Shown piece by piece: positions 1 to 7,193 of a DNA stretch of 11,827 nt (positions are counted from its first letter, which is position 1; the number at the start of each line of letters is the position of its first letter). The translations under genes and the position numbers were made by a program. Source of the stretch: an uncultured Collinsella sp. (GTDB lineage: Bacteria; Actinomycetota; Coriobacteriia; Coriobacteriales; Coriobacteriaceae); the NCBI GenBank assembly GCA_902493835.1, contig CABURG010000043.1, positions 1 through 11,827 on the forward strand, read 5' to 3'. The notes beneath the pieces are model-generated. The model was not told where the DNA came from and did no database searches. It worked only from the letters and a program-made list of their open reading frames with translations.

Positions 1-227
1 CACGGCGTGGCGGAATAGCCTTAGGCGCAGGGGGCGCTGACGCGGCCCTCCCTCTTACACCACAAAAATTCGCGCGATCGAGATAATAAACGAATGTGGA
101 ATATCTTGGCGCCAAGCAGGCTGTGCGGAACTCAAAAAGGGCTCGTGAGGCGGTAATACGCTGCTACTAAATTGGTAACAGTACTCATATTTGCCGTTTT
201 TTGCACACGGCACCCTGAGACGGGTGC

Positions 228-256
228 CCCGGAGCTCCCCGTAGGGGAGCTCCGGG
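228..256 (+). terminator. Perfect 13-bp hairpin, possible terminator
   Basis: CCCGGAGCTCCCC at 228-240 pairs perfectly with 244-256 around a three-base GTA loop. It resembles the stem of the clear terminator at 1781-1814, but the tail is CTTCATAG instead of a T-run, so Rho-independent termination is uncertain. A second 7-bp hairpin (209-215 with 222-228, GGCACCC/GGGTGCC) abuts it and shares base 228. A third small stem lies upstream (192-197 with 207-212). It may end a transcript entering from the left. Confidence 0.4.
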
Positions 257-328
257 CTTCATAGGGGCACGAATGGTCCGCTCCGACCCGCAAAATCTGT
301 ACTCGAGATGCGAATGACGCCCCTAACC

Positions 329-357
329 TTAAACTTTAGCTTGAACTTAGTTATAAT
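329..357 (+). promoter_or_regulatory. Candidate sigma-70 type promoter
   Basis: A perfect TATAAT at 352-357 is preceded, after 17 bases, by TTAAAC at 329-334, a poor match to TTGACA. The local sequence is AT-rich against GC-rich flanks, as expected of a promoter. Transcription would start near 364 and run through the structured stretch to the lipoprotein gene, giving a leader of about 325 bases unless it ends earlier. Confidence 0.45.
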
Positions 358-420
358 GCGCTTCGTTCCTACCAGGCTGTGGTTGCGGACGGACGAAATG
401 CCCGTCCTAGTCCAAGACAG

Positions 421-454
421 ACGCGGTCAAAGGGATCCACGTAAGCGACCGCGT
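421..454 (+). other. 8-bp inverted repeat in untranslated region
   Basis: ACGCGGTC at 421-428 pairs perfectly with GACCGCGT at 447-454 around an 18-base loop. A 6-bp hairpin (GGACGG 387-392 with CCGTCC 402-407) precedes it and a 5-bp one (ACCCC 581-585 with GGGGT 599-603) follows. Together they suggest a structured RNA between the promoter at 352 and the gene at 689. Base composition alone makes short GC stems likely by chance. Confidence 0.3.
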
Positions 455-688
455 GCGCGCGGCGCGATCATGGCGCGTCCTAGATGTAAGCCGCACCGTC
501 CGTTCTACTTTCTTTGGGGCAATACCGCCTCGCGGGCGAGCGGGTCAGTCGTGAAGGTGGCTGCGGCCTCCCGAGCAAACACCCCGGTGCGCAAGTGTGG
601 GGTCAAATACCAGGTCAGCTGATGGGAACAACCTGATATTCCGCGCAACGCACGGATTGTATACGACACAGAAGGCAGGGTAGTGGAC

Positions 689-1714
689 ATGGTGAGGGGC
701 AGCTTGATGCATGCGGCTCGGTTAGGTGCTGGGACCGCAGCGGTCATTGCCGTTTTGGGCCTGAGCGGATGCGCGTTCAACCCGCTGTCTACGTTCACGA
801 CTCCCACGATCGACCAGATCGAGTACGAGACCGTCACGCCGGCGGTGTCGGACGATGCCCTGGTCACTCCCGGAACCCTGACGGTCGCCCTCGATACTTC
901 CGATGCGCCGCAGGCCATGCAGGACGCCGACGGCGAGCTCACGGGGTATGCGGTTGACGCCGCCCGCGCCCTCGCAAGCCGCATGGGCCTTAAGGTCGCC
1001 TTTGTCGATGCGTCCTCGGCAGGTTCCGCGCTCGGCGACAAAAAGGCCGATATCTTTATCGGCGAGATTAACTCCACGGACGGGGACATTAGCTCGCTCG
1101 GCACCTGCCTGTACGATGCCACTTCCGTGTTCGGTAAAACTAGCGATGGTGGGTCGCTAAGCGTTTCCACCGATACCCTTAACACGTCCACCCTGGGCGT
1201 TCAGGCGTCCTCGGCCTCGCAGGAGGCGCTTGCTAAGCAGAGCATCACCGCCAACCAAAAGACCTACTCCAACATCAACGAGTGCTTTGAGGCGCTTGAG
1301 TCCGGCGAGGTCGACTATGTGATCTGCGACTCCACGGCCGGCGGCTACCTTGCACGCCTGATGAGCGAGGTCTCCTATGTCGGTTCGCTCGAGGCGCCCT
1401 CGACGCTTGGTGTTGCGGGCCTCTCGTCCAATGACGAGCTGTGCCGTGCCGTGAGCGATGCTCTCGACGGTATTACGGCCGACGGCACGCTCGAGGCGGT
1501 CCACTCTGTCTGGTATGGCACGATGCCCTACGACCTCACCACTAAGACGGTTTCGGGCGCTAACGTGCAGCCGGGCGACTCTGAGTCCAGTGAGACCATG
1601 TCCTCCGGCAGCGAGTCCTCCGATTCCAACAATGAGACCGCATCCTCCGAGGACAAATCGTCCAGCCAGGAAGCCACCATCACCGACGACGACATTAACA
1701 AACTCAATAGCTAG
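689..1714 (+). CDS. Family 3 solute-binding lipoprotein
   Basis: Predicted lipid-anchored extracytoplasmic binding protein of the amino-acid-binding type (SBP family 3), usually partner to an ABC importer. From ATG 689 the product has 341 residues: a signal peptide with hydrophobic core at about 12-27 and a lipobox LSGC with Cys28 as the acylated residue. The binding domain runs about 62-280, opening with a G-x-L-x-V-A-L strand (62-68) and a G-x-L-x-G-Y-A-V-D segment (82-90), with GEVDYVICD (207-214) in the second lobe. The last 45 residues are Ser, Glu and Asp rich low-complexity sequence. The start is uncertain: GTG 683 is possible, ATG 689 has GGCAGGG upstream, and ATG 707 has GAGGGG at 694-699. 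All keep the signal peptide. No permease or ATPase gene is adjacent, so the ligand and partner are unknown; a sensing role is possible. Confidence 0.8.
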   Translation: MVRGSLMHAARLGAGTAAVIAVLGLSGCAFNPLSTFTTPTIDQIEYETVTPAVSDDALVTPGTLTVALDTSDAPQAMQDADGELTGYAVDAARALASRMGLKVAFVDASSAGSALGDKKADIFIGEINSTDGDISSLGTCLYDATSVFGKTSDGGSLSVSTDTLNTSTLGVQASSASQEALAKQSITANQKTYSNINECFEALESGEVDYVICDSTAGGYLARLMSEVSYVGSLEAPSTLGVAGLSSNDELCRAVSDALDGITADGTLEAVHSVWYGTMPYDLTTKTVSGANVQPGDSESSETMSSGSESSDSNNETASSEDKSSSQEATITDDDINKLNS

Positions 1715-1780
1715 TTATTGCTAGGGGTGGTGTCTCCTATACGTTGGAAAGGACACCTCTTCACGGTTTCAACACGCACT

Positions 1781-1814
1781 GCCGGGCTTCCCCGATGGGG
1801 GAGCCCGGCTTTTT
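1781..1814 (+). terminator. Rho-independent terminator after lipoprotein gene
   Basis: A 13-bp GC-rich stem (1781-1793 with 1797-1809, one G-T pair) closes a GAT loop and is followed by TTTTT at 1810-1814. It ends the lipoprotein transcript 66 bases past the stop. A smaller repeat, GGTGTC 1729-1734 with GACACC 1752-1757, lies between stop and terminator. Confidence 0.9.
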
Positions 1815-2031
1815 CATCCCAATAAAACCAGCAGGTCAAAGCCAATTTTTGGGACCAAATATAAAGCCGCAAGCTCCCTCCTATAGCGCACTTTGCCATG
1901 GAAAAGTACGAGACTTCGGTATGCGGTATCAAGCAATCGTTATACGGGTCTTTAGGAATCCGCGTGATTAAATGCACGGCAATGGGTACATAGCCAGTAC
2001 AGTAAGTCCCCGAGGCAGATTGGAGCCACGT
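1815..2031. other. Intergenic region upstream of hpf
   Basis: This gap, with the terminator before it, gives a 317-base gene-free stretch. It is more AT-rich than the genes. A small inverted repeat (CCAA 1842-1845 with TTGG) lies in it, and TATAAA 1860-1865 and TATAGC 1882-1887 are possible -10 boxes, but neither has a recognisable -35 at the right distance. The hpf promoter must be here because a strong terminator lies upstream; I cannot pick it. Confidence 0.4.
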
Positions 2032-2616
2032 ATGGATATCAAGGTTTCTGGACGCAAGACGACGGTAACCGATGCTCTGCGTGCGCATGTGGATGAGAAG
2101 ATCGGCGAGGCGCTCAAGGTTTTCGATATCGAGCCCATGACGGTCGACGTTGTACTTCGCTATGAGAAGAACCCCTCGAACCCCAACCCGGCAATCGTTG
2201 AGGTTACGGTTCGTGCCCGCGGTTCGGTGATTCGCGTTGCCGAGCACGGTGCAGATATGTACGCCGCCATCGACCTCTCCGCCGATAAGGTCACCCGCCA
2301 GCTGCGTAAGTTCAAGACCAAGGTCGTGGACAACCGCCAGGGCGGTGCCAGCGCCGCGGATGTCGCGCCGGTCGAGCGCGTTGAGGATCTGGCCGACCTG
2401 CTGCTGCCCGAGGAGGACGACGACCTGCTCGTCCGCGAGAAGGTCATCGATGTCACCCCGATGACCGAGGAGCAGGCGCTGGTGCAGACCGATTTGCTGG
2501 GCCACGACTTCTACGTGTTCGAGAACGCGACGACTGGTCTCATCAATGTGGTGTATCACCGTAAGAATGGTGGATATGGCATCATCAAGCCCCGCATCGA
2601 AACACTTGACGAGTAA
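2032..2616 (+). CDS. hpf: Ribosome hibernation promoting factor, long form
   Basis: Binds the small ribosomal subunit in slow-growing or stressed cells and, in its long form, pairs two ribosomes into inactive 100S particles. The product has 194 residues, the usual length of long HPF. The N-terminal RaiA-like domain spans about 1-100, starting MDIKVSGRKTTVTDALRAHV and carrying the basic patch RQLRKFKTK (89-97). An acidic linker follows (about 105-140). The C-terminal dimerisation domain (about 141-187) has the family pattern EEQALVQTDLLGHDFYVF and NVVYHRKNGGYGIIKP. ATG 2032 is chosen because GGAG sits 6 bases upstream and the homologous N-terminus begins there; the frame stays open further upstream without a ribosome site. 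It is a single-gene unit, with its own terminator downstream. Confidence 0.95.
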   Translation: MDIKVSGRKTTVTDALRAHVDEKIGEALKVFDIEPMTVDVVLRYEKNPSNPNPAIVEVTVRARGSVIRVAEHGADMYAAIDLSADKVTRQLRKFKTKVVDNRQGGASAADVAPVERVEDLADLLLPEEDDDLLVREKVIDVTPMTEEQALVQTDLLGHDFYVFENATTGLINVVYHRKNGGYGIIKPRIETLDE

Positions 2617-2620
2617 AATA

Positions 2621-2642
2621 CGTTAACTTGCATGAGTTAACG
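2621..2642. repeat. Perfect 8-bp inverted repeat after hpf
   Basis: CGTTAACT at 2621-2628 and AGTTAACG at 2635-2642 flank TGCATG. It begins four bases after the hpf stop and ends just before the terminator stem, so it may be an RNA hairpin at the 3' end of the hpf transcript or an operator for the downstream gene. AT-rich stems this short are not diagnostic. Confidence 0.4.
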
Positions 2643-2645
2643 GTT

Positions 2646-2677
2646 GGCGGCCATCCCATGCGGGTGGCCGCCTTTTT
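2646..2677 (+). terminator. Rho-independent terminator after hpf
   Basis: GGCGGCCA 2646-2653 pairs with TGGCCGCC 2665-2672; CCC/GGG extends the stem inside with one bulged T. TTTTT follows at 2673-2677. It separates hpf from the degV-family gene, whose ribosome site begins only a few bases later, so the latter must depend on readthrough or on a promoter embedded nearby. Confidence 0.9.
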
Positions 2678-2695
2678 ACGTAAGGAGTCGCTTTG

Positions 2696-3649
2696 ATGGA
2701 CAAGGCCGCATCCGCCGGTCATTCGAACCGTTGCCGCATCGTCGTCGATACCTGCTGCGACTTTAGCCCCGAGGTCGCCGCGAACCTCGATGTCGATATC
2801 CTGGGTTTCCCTTTCATTATCGATGGCGAGGAGCGCACAGACGACATCTGGTCGAGCATGAGCCCTAAGGAGTTCTACGACCGCATGCGCGCCGGTGCCC
2901 GCGTGTCCACCTCGGCTGTGTCGCTCGGTCGCTATATCGAGTTTTTTACCGAGTGCGCCAAAGAGGGCACGCCCACGGTCTACCTGTGCTTTACCTCGGC
3001 GCTGTCGTCGAGCTACAACTCCGCGTGCCAGGCGGCAGATGTCGTGCGCGCCGAGTATCCCAACTTTGAGCTCTACGTGGTCGACAACGCTCTGCCCTGC
3101 GCGACCGGTGCGCTCTTGGCGCTCGAGGCCGTGCGCCAGCGTTCGGCGGGACTGACCGCCAAGCAGCTGGTCGATTGGGCAAACGAGGCAAAGACCTACG
3201 TGCACGGCTACTTTACGCTCGAGAGCTTCGACGCACTGGCTGCCGGCGGCCGCATTCCTCCCGCGGCGGCGCAGCTCACGGCAAAGCTCGACGTCAAGCC
3301 CGAGCTCTCCTACGACCTGGCCGGCTCGCTGTCGCTGATCGGCGTCAACCGCGGCCGCAAGAAGGCGCTCAAGTCCATCCTCAAGTCGTTCCGCGAGAAC
3401 TACGTGCCCGATCGCACCATGCCCATCGCCATCATGACGGCCGATGCCGAAAAGGATGGTGACTGGCTCGAAGCCGCCATCCGCAAGGAGGAGGGTTGCG
3501 CCGACGTCACGATCATTCGCGGCTCCGTGGGTCCCACCATCGGCTCGCACGTGGGCCCCGGCATGGTGGGCTGCGCGTTTTGGGGTAAGAACCGCGCCGA
3601 CAAGGCGTCGCTTTCCGACCGTATCGCCCGCCGCGTGCGCGGTCAGTAG
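2696..3649 (+). CDS. DegV family fatty-acid-binding protein
   Basis: Cytoplasmic protein of the DegV/FakB family, which binds a fatty acid and, as FakB, presents it to the kinase FakA. The 317-residue product is slightly longer than typical members (about 280). Family signatures are visible: an N-terminal strand with VDTCCDFSPE (17-26), in place of the common TDST-D-LP; STSAVS (71-76), in place of TSQPS; the lipid-contacting loop TSALSSSYNSA (100-110); GGRIP (184-188); the RGRKKAL segment (219-225); and GPTIGSHVGPGMVG (279-292). Start ATG 2696 has AAGGAG eight bases upstream. Cys is unusually frequent near the N-terminus (Cys13, 20, 21). No fakA-like gene is in the window, so a FakB role is family inference. 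Confidence 0.9.
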   Translation: MDKAASAGHSNRCRIVVDTCCDFSPEVAANLDVDILGFPFIIDGEERTDDIWSSMSPKEFYDRMRAGARVSTSAVSLGRYIEFFTECAKEGTPTVYLCFTSALSSSYNSACQAADVVRAEYPNFELYVVDNALPCATGALLALEAVRQRSAGLTAKQLVDWANEAKTYVHGYFTLESFDALAAGGRIPPAAAQLTAKLDVKPELSYDLAGSLSLIGVNRGRKKALKSILKSFRENYVPDRTMPIAIMTADAEKDGDWLEAAIRKEEGCADVTIIRGSVGPTIGSHVGPGMVGCAFWGKNRADKASLSDRIARRVRGQ

Positions 3650-3747
3650 GCAAGCGCTGCGTCCGTAATCGCCCTCGACTCACAGCCCAAACGCTGGCAC
3701 CGAGTATTCAACCTGGTAACAACACCCAACCCAAAAGGAAAGGTTTC

Positions 3748-4827
3748 ATGGCAAACAAGCTCTCCGTCGCATTCATCGGCACCGGAATCATGGGTGCCCC
3801 CATCGCCGGCCACATTCTGGACGCCGGCTATCCCGTCACGGTCAACAACCGCACCAAGTCCAAGGCGGCGGCGCTTATCCAGCGCGGCGCCGTCTGGGCA
3901 GATACGCCGGCCGATGCCGCGGCGAACGCCGATGTCGTCTTTACCATGGTGGGCTATCCCTCCGAGGTCGAGGAACTCTACCTGGCGGGCGACGGCCTGC
4001 TCGCGTGCACTAAGCCCGGCGCGGTCTTGATCGACCTCACCACGAGCTCGCCCGAGCTTGCCCGTGACATTGCCGAGGCCGCCCAGGTTTCTGGTCGCAT
4101 GGCGTTTGACTGCCCCGTCACCGGCGGCGAGTCGGGCGCTATCGCCGGTACGCTCACGGCTATCGTGGGCGCTACCGAGAACGACATCGCGCCGGTCCGC
4201 GACATCCTTGCCACCTTTGCGGCCAACATCTGCTGCTTCGACGGCGCCGGCAAGGGCCAGGCTGCCAAGCTCGCCAACCAGGTGTCGCTGGGCGCCTGCA
4301 TGGTCGGCATGGCAGACGCCATGGCATTTGCCGAGCTGAGCGGCCTTGATCTGGAGAAGACCCGCCAGATGATCCTGGGCGGTACCGGTAAGTCCGGCGC
4401 CATGGAGAGCCTGGCTACCAAGGCGCTCGACGGCGACTACAAGCCCGGCTTTATGGTCGAGCACTTCATCAAGGACCTGCGCTTGGCGCTCGCCTATGCC
4501 GACGATCGCGAGCTTGCGCTGCCCGGCGCCGACGTGGCCTTTACGCTCTACGACATGCTCGATGCCATCGGTGGTGCCAAGCTGGGCACCCAGGCCATCA
4601 CGGTCCTCTATAAGGAGGAGGCCGACGCCATCGCCGCCGGTCTGGACTGGTCGCAGTATCGTCCCGAAGAGCACGGTGCTCACGAGGACGGCTGCGGTTG
4701 CGGCGAGCACGGCGACGACCATGAGTGCGGTTGCGGCCACCACCATGGCGAGGACCACGAGTGCTGCGGCGGCCACGGCCATGATGATGGCCACGAGTGC
4801 TGCTGCGGCCACCATCACGGGGAGTAG
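3748..4827 (+). CDS. Beta-hydroxyacid dehydrogenase with Cys/His-rich tail
   Basis: NAD(P)-dependent oxidoreductase of the 3-hydroxyisobutyrate / tartronate semialdehyde / glyoxylate reductase family. The Rossmann loop GTGIMG is at 11-16, NNRT at 33-36 (an N-R-T after strand 2 is associated with NADPH), DLTTSSP at 96-102, the substrate loop DCPVTGGESG at 121-130, and the catalytic lysine in GQAAKLANQ (Lys174). HFIKDLRLA (239-247) contains the conserved K-D. The catalytic part ends near residue 303, normal for the family. Residues 307-359 form an unusual extension with 14 His and 9 Cys among Gly, Asp and Glu, in three loose copies of a D-x-H-E-C-x-x-G-H-x-H unit, strongly suggesting metal binding. 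ATG 3748 has AAAGGAAAGG upstream. It is first in a tight run with the next three genes. The substrate is not assignable. Confidence 0.88.
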   Translation: MANKLSVAFIGTGIMGAPIAGHILDAGYPVTVNNRTKSKAAALIQRGAVWADTPADAAANADVVFTMVGYPSEVEELYLAGDGLLACTKPGAVLIDLTTSSPELARDIAEAAQVSGRMAFDCPVTGGESGAIAGTLTAIVGATENDIAPVRDILATFAANICCFDGAGKGQAAKLANQVSLGACMVGMADAMAFAELSGLDLEKTRQMILGGTGKSGAMESLATKALDGDYKPGFMVEHFIKDLRLALAYADDRELALPGADVAFTLYDMLDAIGGAKLGTQAITVLYKEEADAIAAGLDWSQYRPEEHGAHEDGCGCGEHGDDHECGCGHHHGEDHECCGGHGHDDGHECCCGHHHGE

Positions 4828-4832
4828 CGCCC

Positions 4833-5261
4833 ATGAGCTTGACGTTCGTGGTGCTTGCGCTGGTGCTCTTTCTCTTTGCGATCTACATCGGCTTTTTGTG
4901 CGGCCAGTGGGCGTGCGAAAAGCGCGTCATCACCAAGCGCGACTACTGGATTGCCAACTTTGCGGGAGCTGCGGCAGTCGTTCTGCTGACCTGGGTGTTC
5001 TCGCTGTTCCCGCTGGTGCAGTTTGCGCCGATCGGCTGGCTCGGCGGCTTTATCGCCGGCCTTAAGATGAGCTTTGGCGAGTCCGTCGGTCCGTGGCGCA
5101 AGCACGACGAGGTCTTTAACGTCAACAAGGCACACCGCGCCGCCGCCGACGCGGGCGATGCCGAGGAACGCCGCCGTGCGCGTCGTAATGGCGCTGCCGA
5201 CCGACAGCTCATCTCGGTCACCGATGACAGCAAGGGTGCTGGCAAGCACGCTAAGAAATAG
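4833..5261 (+). CDS. Small membrane protein of unknown function
   Basis: I do not recognise a named family. The 142-residue product has a hydrophobic segment at 3-25, a second at about 40-60, and a third, weaker one at about 62-80 ending in a Gly-rich stretch (GWLGGFIAGLKMSFGES). The C-terminal 55 residues are charged and basic (RRRARRNG, 113-120; GKHAKK end), probably cytoplasmic. The ATG lies five bases past the upstream stop and its ribosome site GGGGAG (4819-4824) overlaps the final codons of the dehydrogenase gene, so translation is probably coupled. It is followed after 15 bases by the HEAT-like gene. A conserved accessory role within this operon is possible but unproven. Confidence 0.75.
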   Translation: MSLTFVVLALVLFLFAIYIGFLCGQWACEKRVITKRDYWIANFAGAAAVVLLTWVFSLFPLVQFAPIGWLGGFIAGLKMSFGESVGPWRKHDEVFNVNKAHRAAADAGDAEERRRARRNGAADRQLISVTDDSKGAGKHAKK

Positions 5262-5276
5262 TAAGAAGAGGTAACT

Positions 5277-5975
5277 ATGGCAGAAAATAAAGACGAACAG
5301 CTCACCGACGAGGAGCTGGCACAGCTTCAGCTGGCAGAGGAGAACGAGAACGCCGTCGACCGCTTGGTTCAGGAGCTCGGCTGCCCCACGCGCCGCATCC
5401 GCCAGTTTGCTGCCCGCGTGCTGCATCTGCTTGCCGAGCGCGATCCCCAGCGCGTCGTGCCCTGCGTGCCCGCGCTGATCGAGGCCCTCGACCGTCCCGA
5501 GGCGCAGACCCGCTGGGAGGCTCTCGATGCCCTGACGACGCTCGCCACCACTTGCCCCGAGCAGCTGGGCGATGCCTTTGAGGGCGCCGAGACCGCGCTG
5601 TTCGACGAGATTTCCTCCACGCTGCGCTATGCCGCCTTCCGCCTGCTGTGCGTGTGGGGCGCCACGAGCGTCGAGCGTTCGCGCGAGGCTTGGCCCATCC
5701 TGGACGAGGCCATTCAGTGCTACCACGGCGACCTCGAGTATCGCGACATGCTCGGTTGCCTGTATGAGTTTGGCCAGGGCGAGATCGACGCCGAGGTCGC
5801 CGAGAAGCTCGCGCTGCGCCTTAAGTTCGATGCCGAGAACGGCAAGGGCAGCTATCTCAAAGCCCGTTCGAGCGAGATTTGCGAAATGCTTGTTAAACGC
5901 TTTGACCTTGATCTCTCCAAAAAGAAGAAGCGTGCTAGCGTTAAAAAATCTGACGACGCCGAAAACGAGGAGTAA
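5277..5975 (+). CDS. HEAT-repeat-like helical protein
   Basis: A 232-residue, apparently cytoplasmic protein without signal peptide or membrane segment. After an acidic N-terminus (1-25), residues 26-160 read as paired amphipathic helices: CPTRRIRQFAARVLHLLAE (36-54), VVPCVPALIEAL then AQTRWEALDALTTLA (60-90), ISSTLRYAAFRLLCVWG (112-128). This is the pattern of HEAT/armadillo-type repeats, which scaffold protein-protein contacts. The C-terminus is a Lys-rich then acidic tail (KKKKRASVKK, 215-224). ATG 5277 has AAGAGG upstream. It sits between the small membrane protein and isocitrate dehydrogenase with short gaps, so it is very likely co-transcribed. Its partner is unknown; the neighbouring enzymes are the obvious candidates. 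Confidence 0.75.
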   Translation: MAENKDEQLTDEELAQLQLAEENENAVDRLVQELGCPTRRIRQFAARVLHLLAERDPQRVVPCVPALIEALDRPEAQTRWEALDALTTLATTCPEQLGDAFEGAETALFDEISSTLRYAAFRLLCVWGATSVERSREAWPILDEAIQCYHGDLEYRDMLGCLYEFGQGEIDAEVAEKLALRLKFDAENGKGSYLKARSSEICEMLVKRFDLDLSKKKKRASVKKSDDAENEE

Positions 5976-5981
5976 CAGATT

Positions 5982-7067
5982 ATGGCGCACGATGTAGTCC
6001 TGATTCCCGGTGACGGTATCGGTCCCGAGATTACGCAGGCCATGCGCCGCGTGGTCGAGGCCACCGGTGTCCAGATCAATTGGAATGTCCAGGAGGCCGG
6101 TGCCGGCGTCATGGACGAGTTTGGCACGCCACTGCCCCAACACGTGCTCGATGCGGTCGCCGAGACCAAGGTTGCCATCAAGGGCCCCATCACCACGCCG
6201 GTCGGCACGGGTTTCCGCAGCGTCAACGTGGCCCTGCGCAAACACTTTGACCTGTATGCCTGCGTGCGCCCCTGCCTGTCGCAGCCGGGCGACGGCTCGC
6301 GCTTCCGCGACGTCGACCTGGTCATCGTGCGCGAGAACACCGAGGACCTCTACGCCGGCATCGAGTTCGATGAGGGCGCTGCCGAGGTCGAGGAGCTCTC
6401 GCAGCTTGTCGAGCGCTCGGGTCAGAAGACCTTCGCCGCCGATTCCGCCATCTCAATCAAGCCCATCTCCATCGCCAAGAGCCGCCGCATTGTGGAGTAC
6501 GCCTTTGAGTACGCCCGCCGCTGCGGCCGCAAAAAGGTGACGGCCGTGCATAAGGCCAACATCATGAAGGCGACCGACGGCCTGTTCCTGCGCGTTGCGC
6601 GCGAGGTGGCCGCCAACTATCCCGATATCGAGTTCAACGACAAGATCGTCGACGCCACCTGCATGGGCCTGGTCCAGAACCCCAACGACTTCGATGTCCT
6701 GGTGCTGCCCAACCTGTACGGCGACATCGTGAGTGACCTGTGCGCCGGCCTGGTGGGCGGCTTGGGTATGGCCCCCGGCTCCAACATCGGTGCCGACTGC
6801 GCCATCTTTGAGGCTACGCACGGCTCCGCGCCCGATATCGCGGGCAAGGATATCGCCAACCCCACGGCCGAGATCCTCTCTGCTGCGATGATGCTCGATC
6901 ACCTGGGCGAGAACGATGCCGCCAATCGTATTCGCGCCGCCGTATCTGCCACGCTCGACGAGGGCGAGCAGGTTACCGGTGACGTGCGTCGTGCCCAGAC
7001 CGGCTCCGTTGAGGGCGCTGTGGGCACGCAGGCCTTTGCCGATGCCGTTATCGCGCACCTGGTCTAA
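5982..7067 (+). CDS. icd: Isocitrate dehydrogenase, NAD-type
   Basis: Oxidatively decarboxylates isocitrate to 2-oxoglutarate, supplying glutamate precursors. The 361 residues span the whole isocitrate/isopropylmalate dehydrogenase fold. Substrate residues are visible: Ser80 and Asn82 in FRSVNVALRK, Arg86, Arg96, Arg118, Tyr124 in ENTEDLYAGIE (an isocitrate rather than isopropylmalate signature), Lys191 in VHKANIMK, and metal-binding Asp224, Asp248 and Asp252. In the adenine-binding loop HGSAPDIAGKD, Asp285 and Ile286 stand where NADP enzymes such as E. coli Icd have Lys344 and Tyr345, predicting NAD+ use. It resembles eukaryotic IDH3 alpha more than E. coli Icd. ATG 5982 has GAGGAG nine bases upstream, overlapping the end of the preceding gene. 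Homoisocitrate dehydrogenase is a less likely alternative. Confidence 0.9.
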   Translation: MAHDVVLIPGDGIGPEITQAMRRVVEATGVQINWNVQEAGAGVMDEFGTPLPQHVLDAVAETKVAIKGPITTPVGTGFRSVNVALRKHFDLYACVRPCLSQPGDGSRFRDVDLVIVRENTEDLYAGIEFDEGAAEVEELSQLVERSGQKTFAADSAISIKPISIAKSRRIVEYAFEYARRCGRKKVTAVHKANIMKATDGLFLRVAREVAANYPDIEFNDKIVDATCMGLVQNPNDFDVLVLPNLYGDIVSDLCAGLVGGLGMAPGSNIGADCAIFEATHGSAPDIAGKDIANPTAEILSAAMMLDHLGENDAANRIRAAVSATLDEGEQVTGDVRRAQTGSVEGAVGTQAFADAVIAHLV

Positions 7068-7126
7068 GGTATGCACGCTGCAAACGCCTAAATAGTACTT
7101 AAGTGTTTGCGTATAACCTAAGAATC

Positions 7127-7155
7127 AATACGCCCGGCGCTCTGCCGGGCGTATT
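7127..7155 (+). terminator. Terminator after isocitrate dehydrogenase
   Basis: AATACGCCCGGC 7127-7138 pairs perfectly with GCCGGGCGTATT 7144-7155 around GCTCT, 12 bp in all. The tail (CTATT) is weak in T, so termination may be partial and the next gene may receive readthrough. Just upstream, GCAAAC 7080-7085 and GTTTGC 7105-7110 form a second, weaker inverted repeat. Confidence 0.75.
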
Positions 7156-7193
7156 CTATTGGGGACTATGTTTCCTAACAAGGAGTAACTGAT

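Larger units (their letters stand above)
1..688. other. Gene-poor region with hairpins and one promoter
   Basis: No convincing protein gene lies here. The first 190 bases show short open frames cut by stops on the + strand; one frame open from the window edge to a TAA at 84-86 could be the tail of an upstream gene but is too short to judge. Hairpins occur at 192-212, 209-228 and 228-256. A TATAAT box sits at 352-357. The stretch from about 365 to 660 is GC-rich with further inverted repeats at 387-407, 421-454, 581-603 and 611-635. It could be a long 5' leader of the downstream lipoprotein gene or an RNA gene. I do not see the conserved blocks of tmRNA, RNase P RNA, SRP RNA or T-box leaders, so no identity is given. 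Confidence 0.5.

Noticed and set aside
4..30. Resemblance to the 5' part of a leucine tRNA (GGCGTGGCGGAAT)
   Set aside because: No anticodon arm, T-arm or matching acceptor stem follows; a short chance match.
308..622. Open frame of 104 codons on the + strand
   Set aside because: No ribosome site, Arg/Pro-rich composition typical of reading GC-rich noncoding DNA, no recognisable domain.
365..680. tmRNA, RNase P RNA, SRP RNA or T-box leader
   Set aside because: The conserved sequence blocks of each class were looked for by eye and not found; TACCAGGTCAG near 608 resembles SRP RNA only briefly and lacks the GGAAG-AGC tetraloop region.
1744..1971. Open frame upstream of hpf
   Set aside because: It runs through the terminator hairpin and has no credible protein features.
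1972..2031. Longer N-terminus for hpf
   Set aside because: No ribosome site for the upstream ATG, and family members begin at the MDIKVSG position.
3643..6245. Long antisense frames opposite the dehydrogenase operon
   Set aside because: They mirror codon structure of the + strand genes in high-GC DNA; products are low-complexity and match no family.
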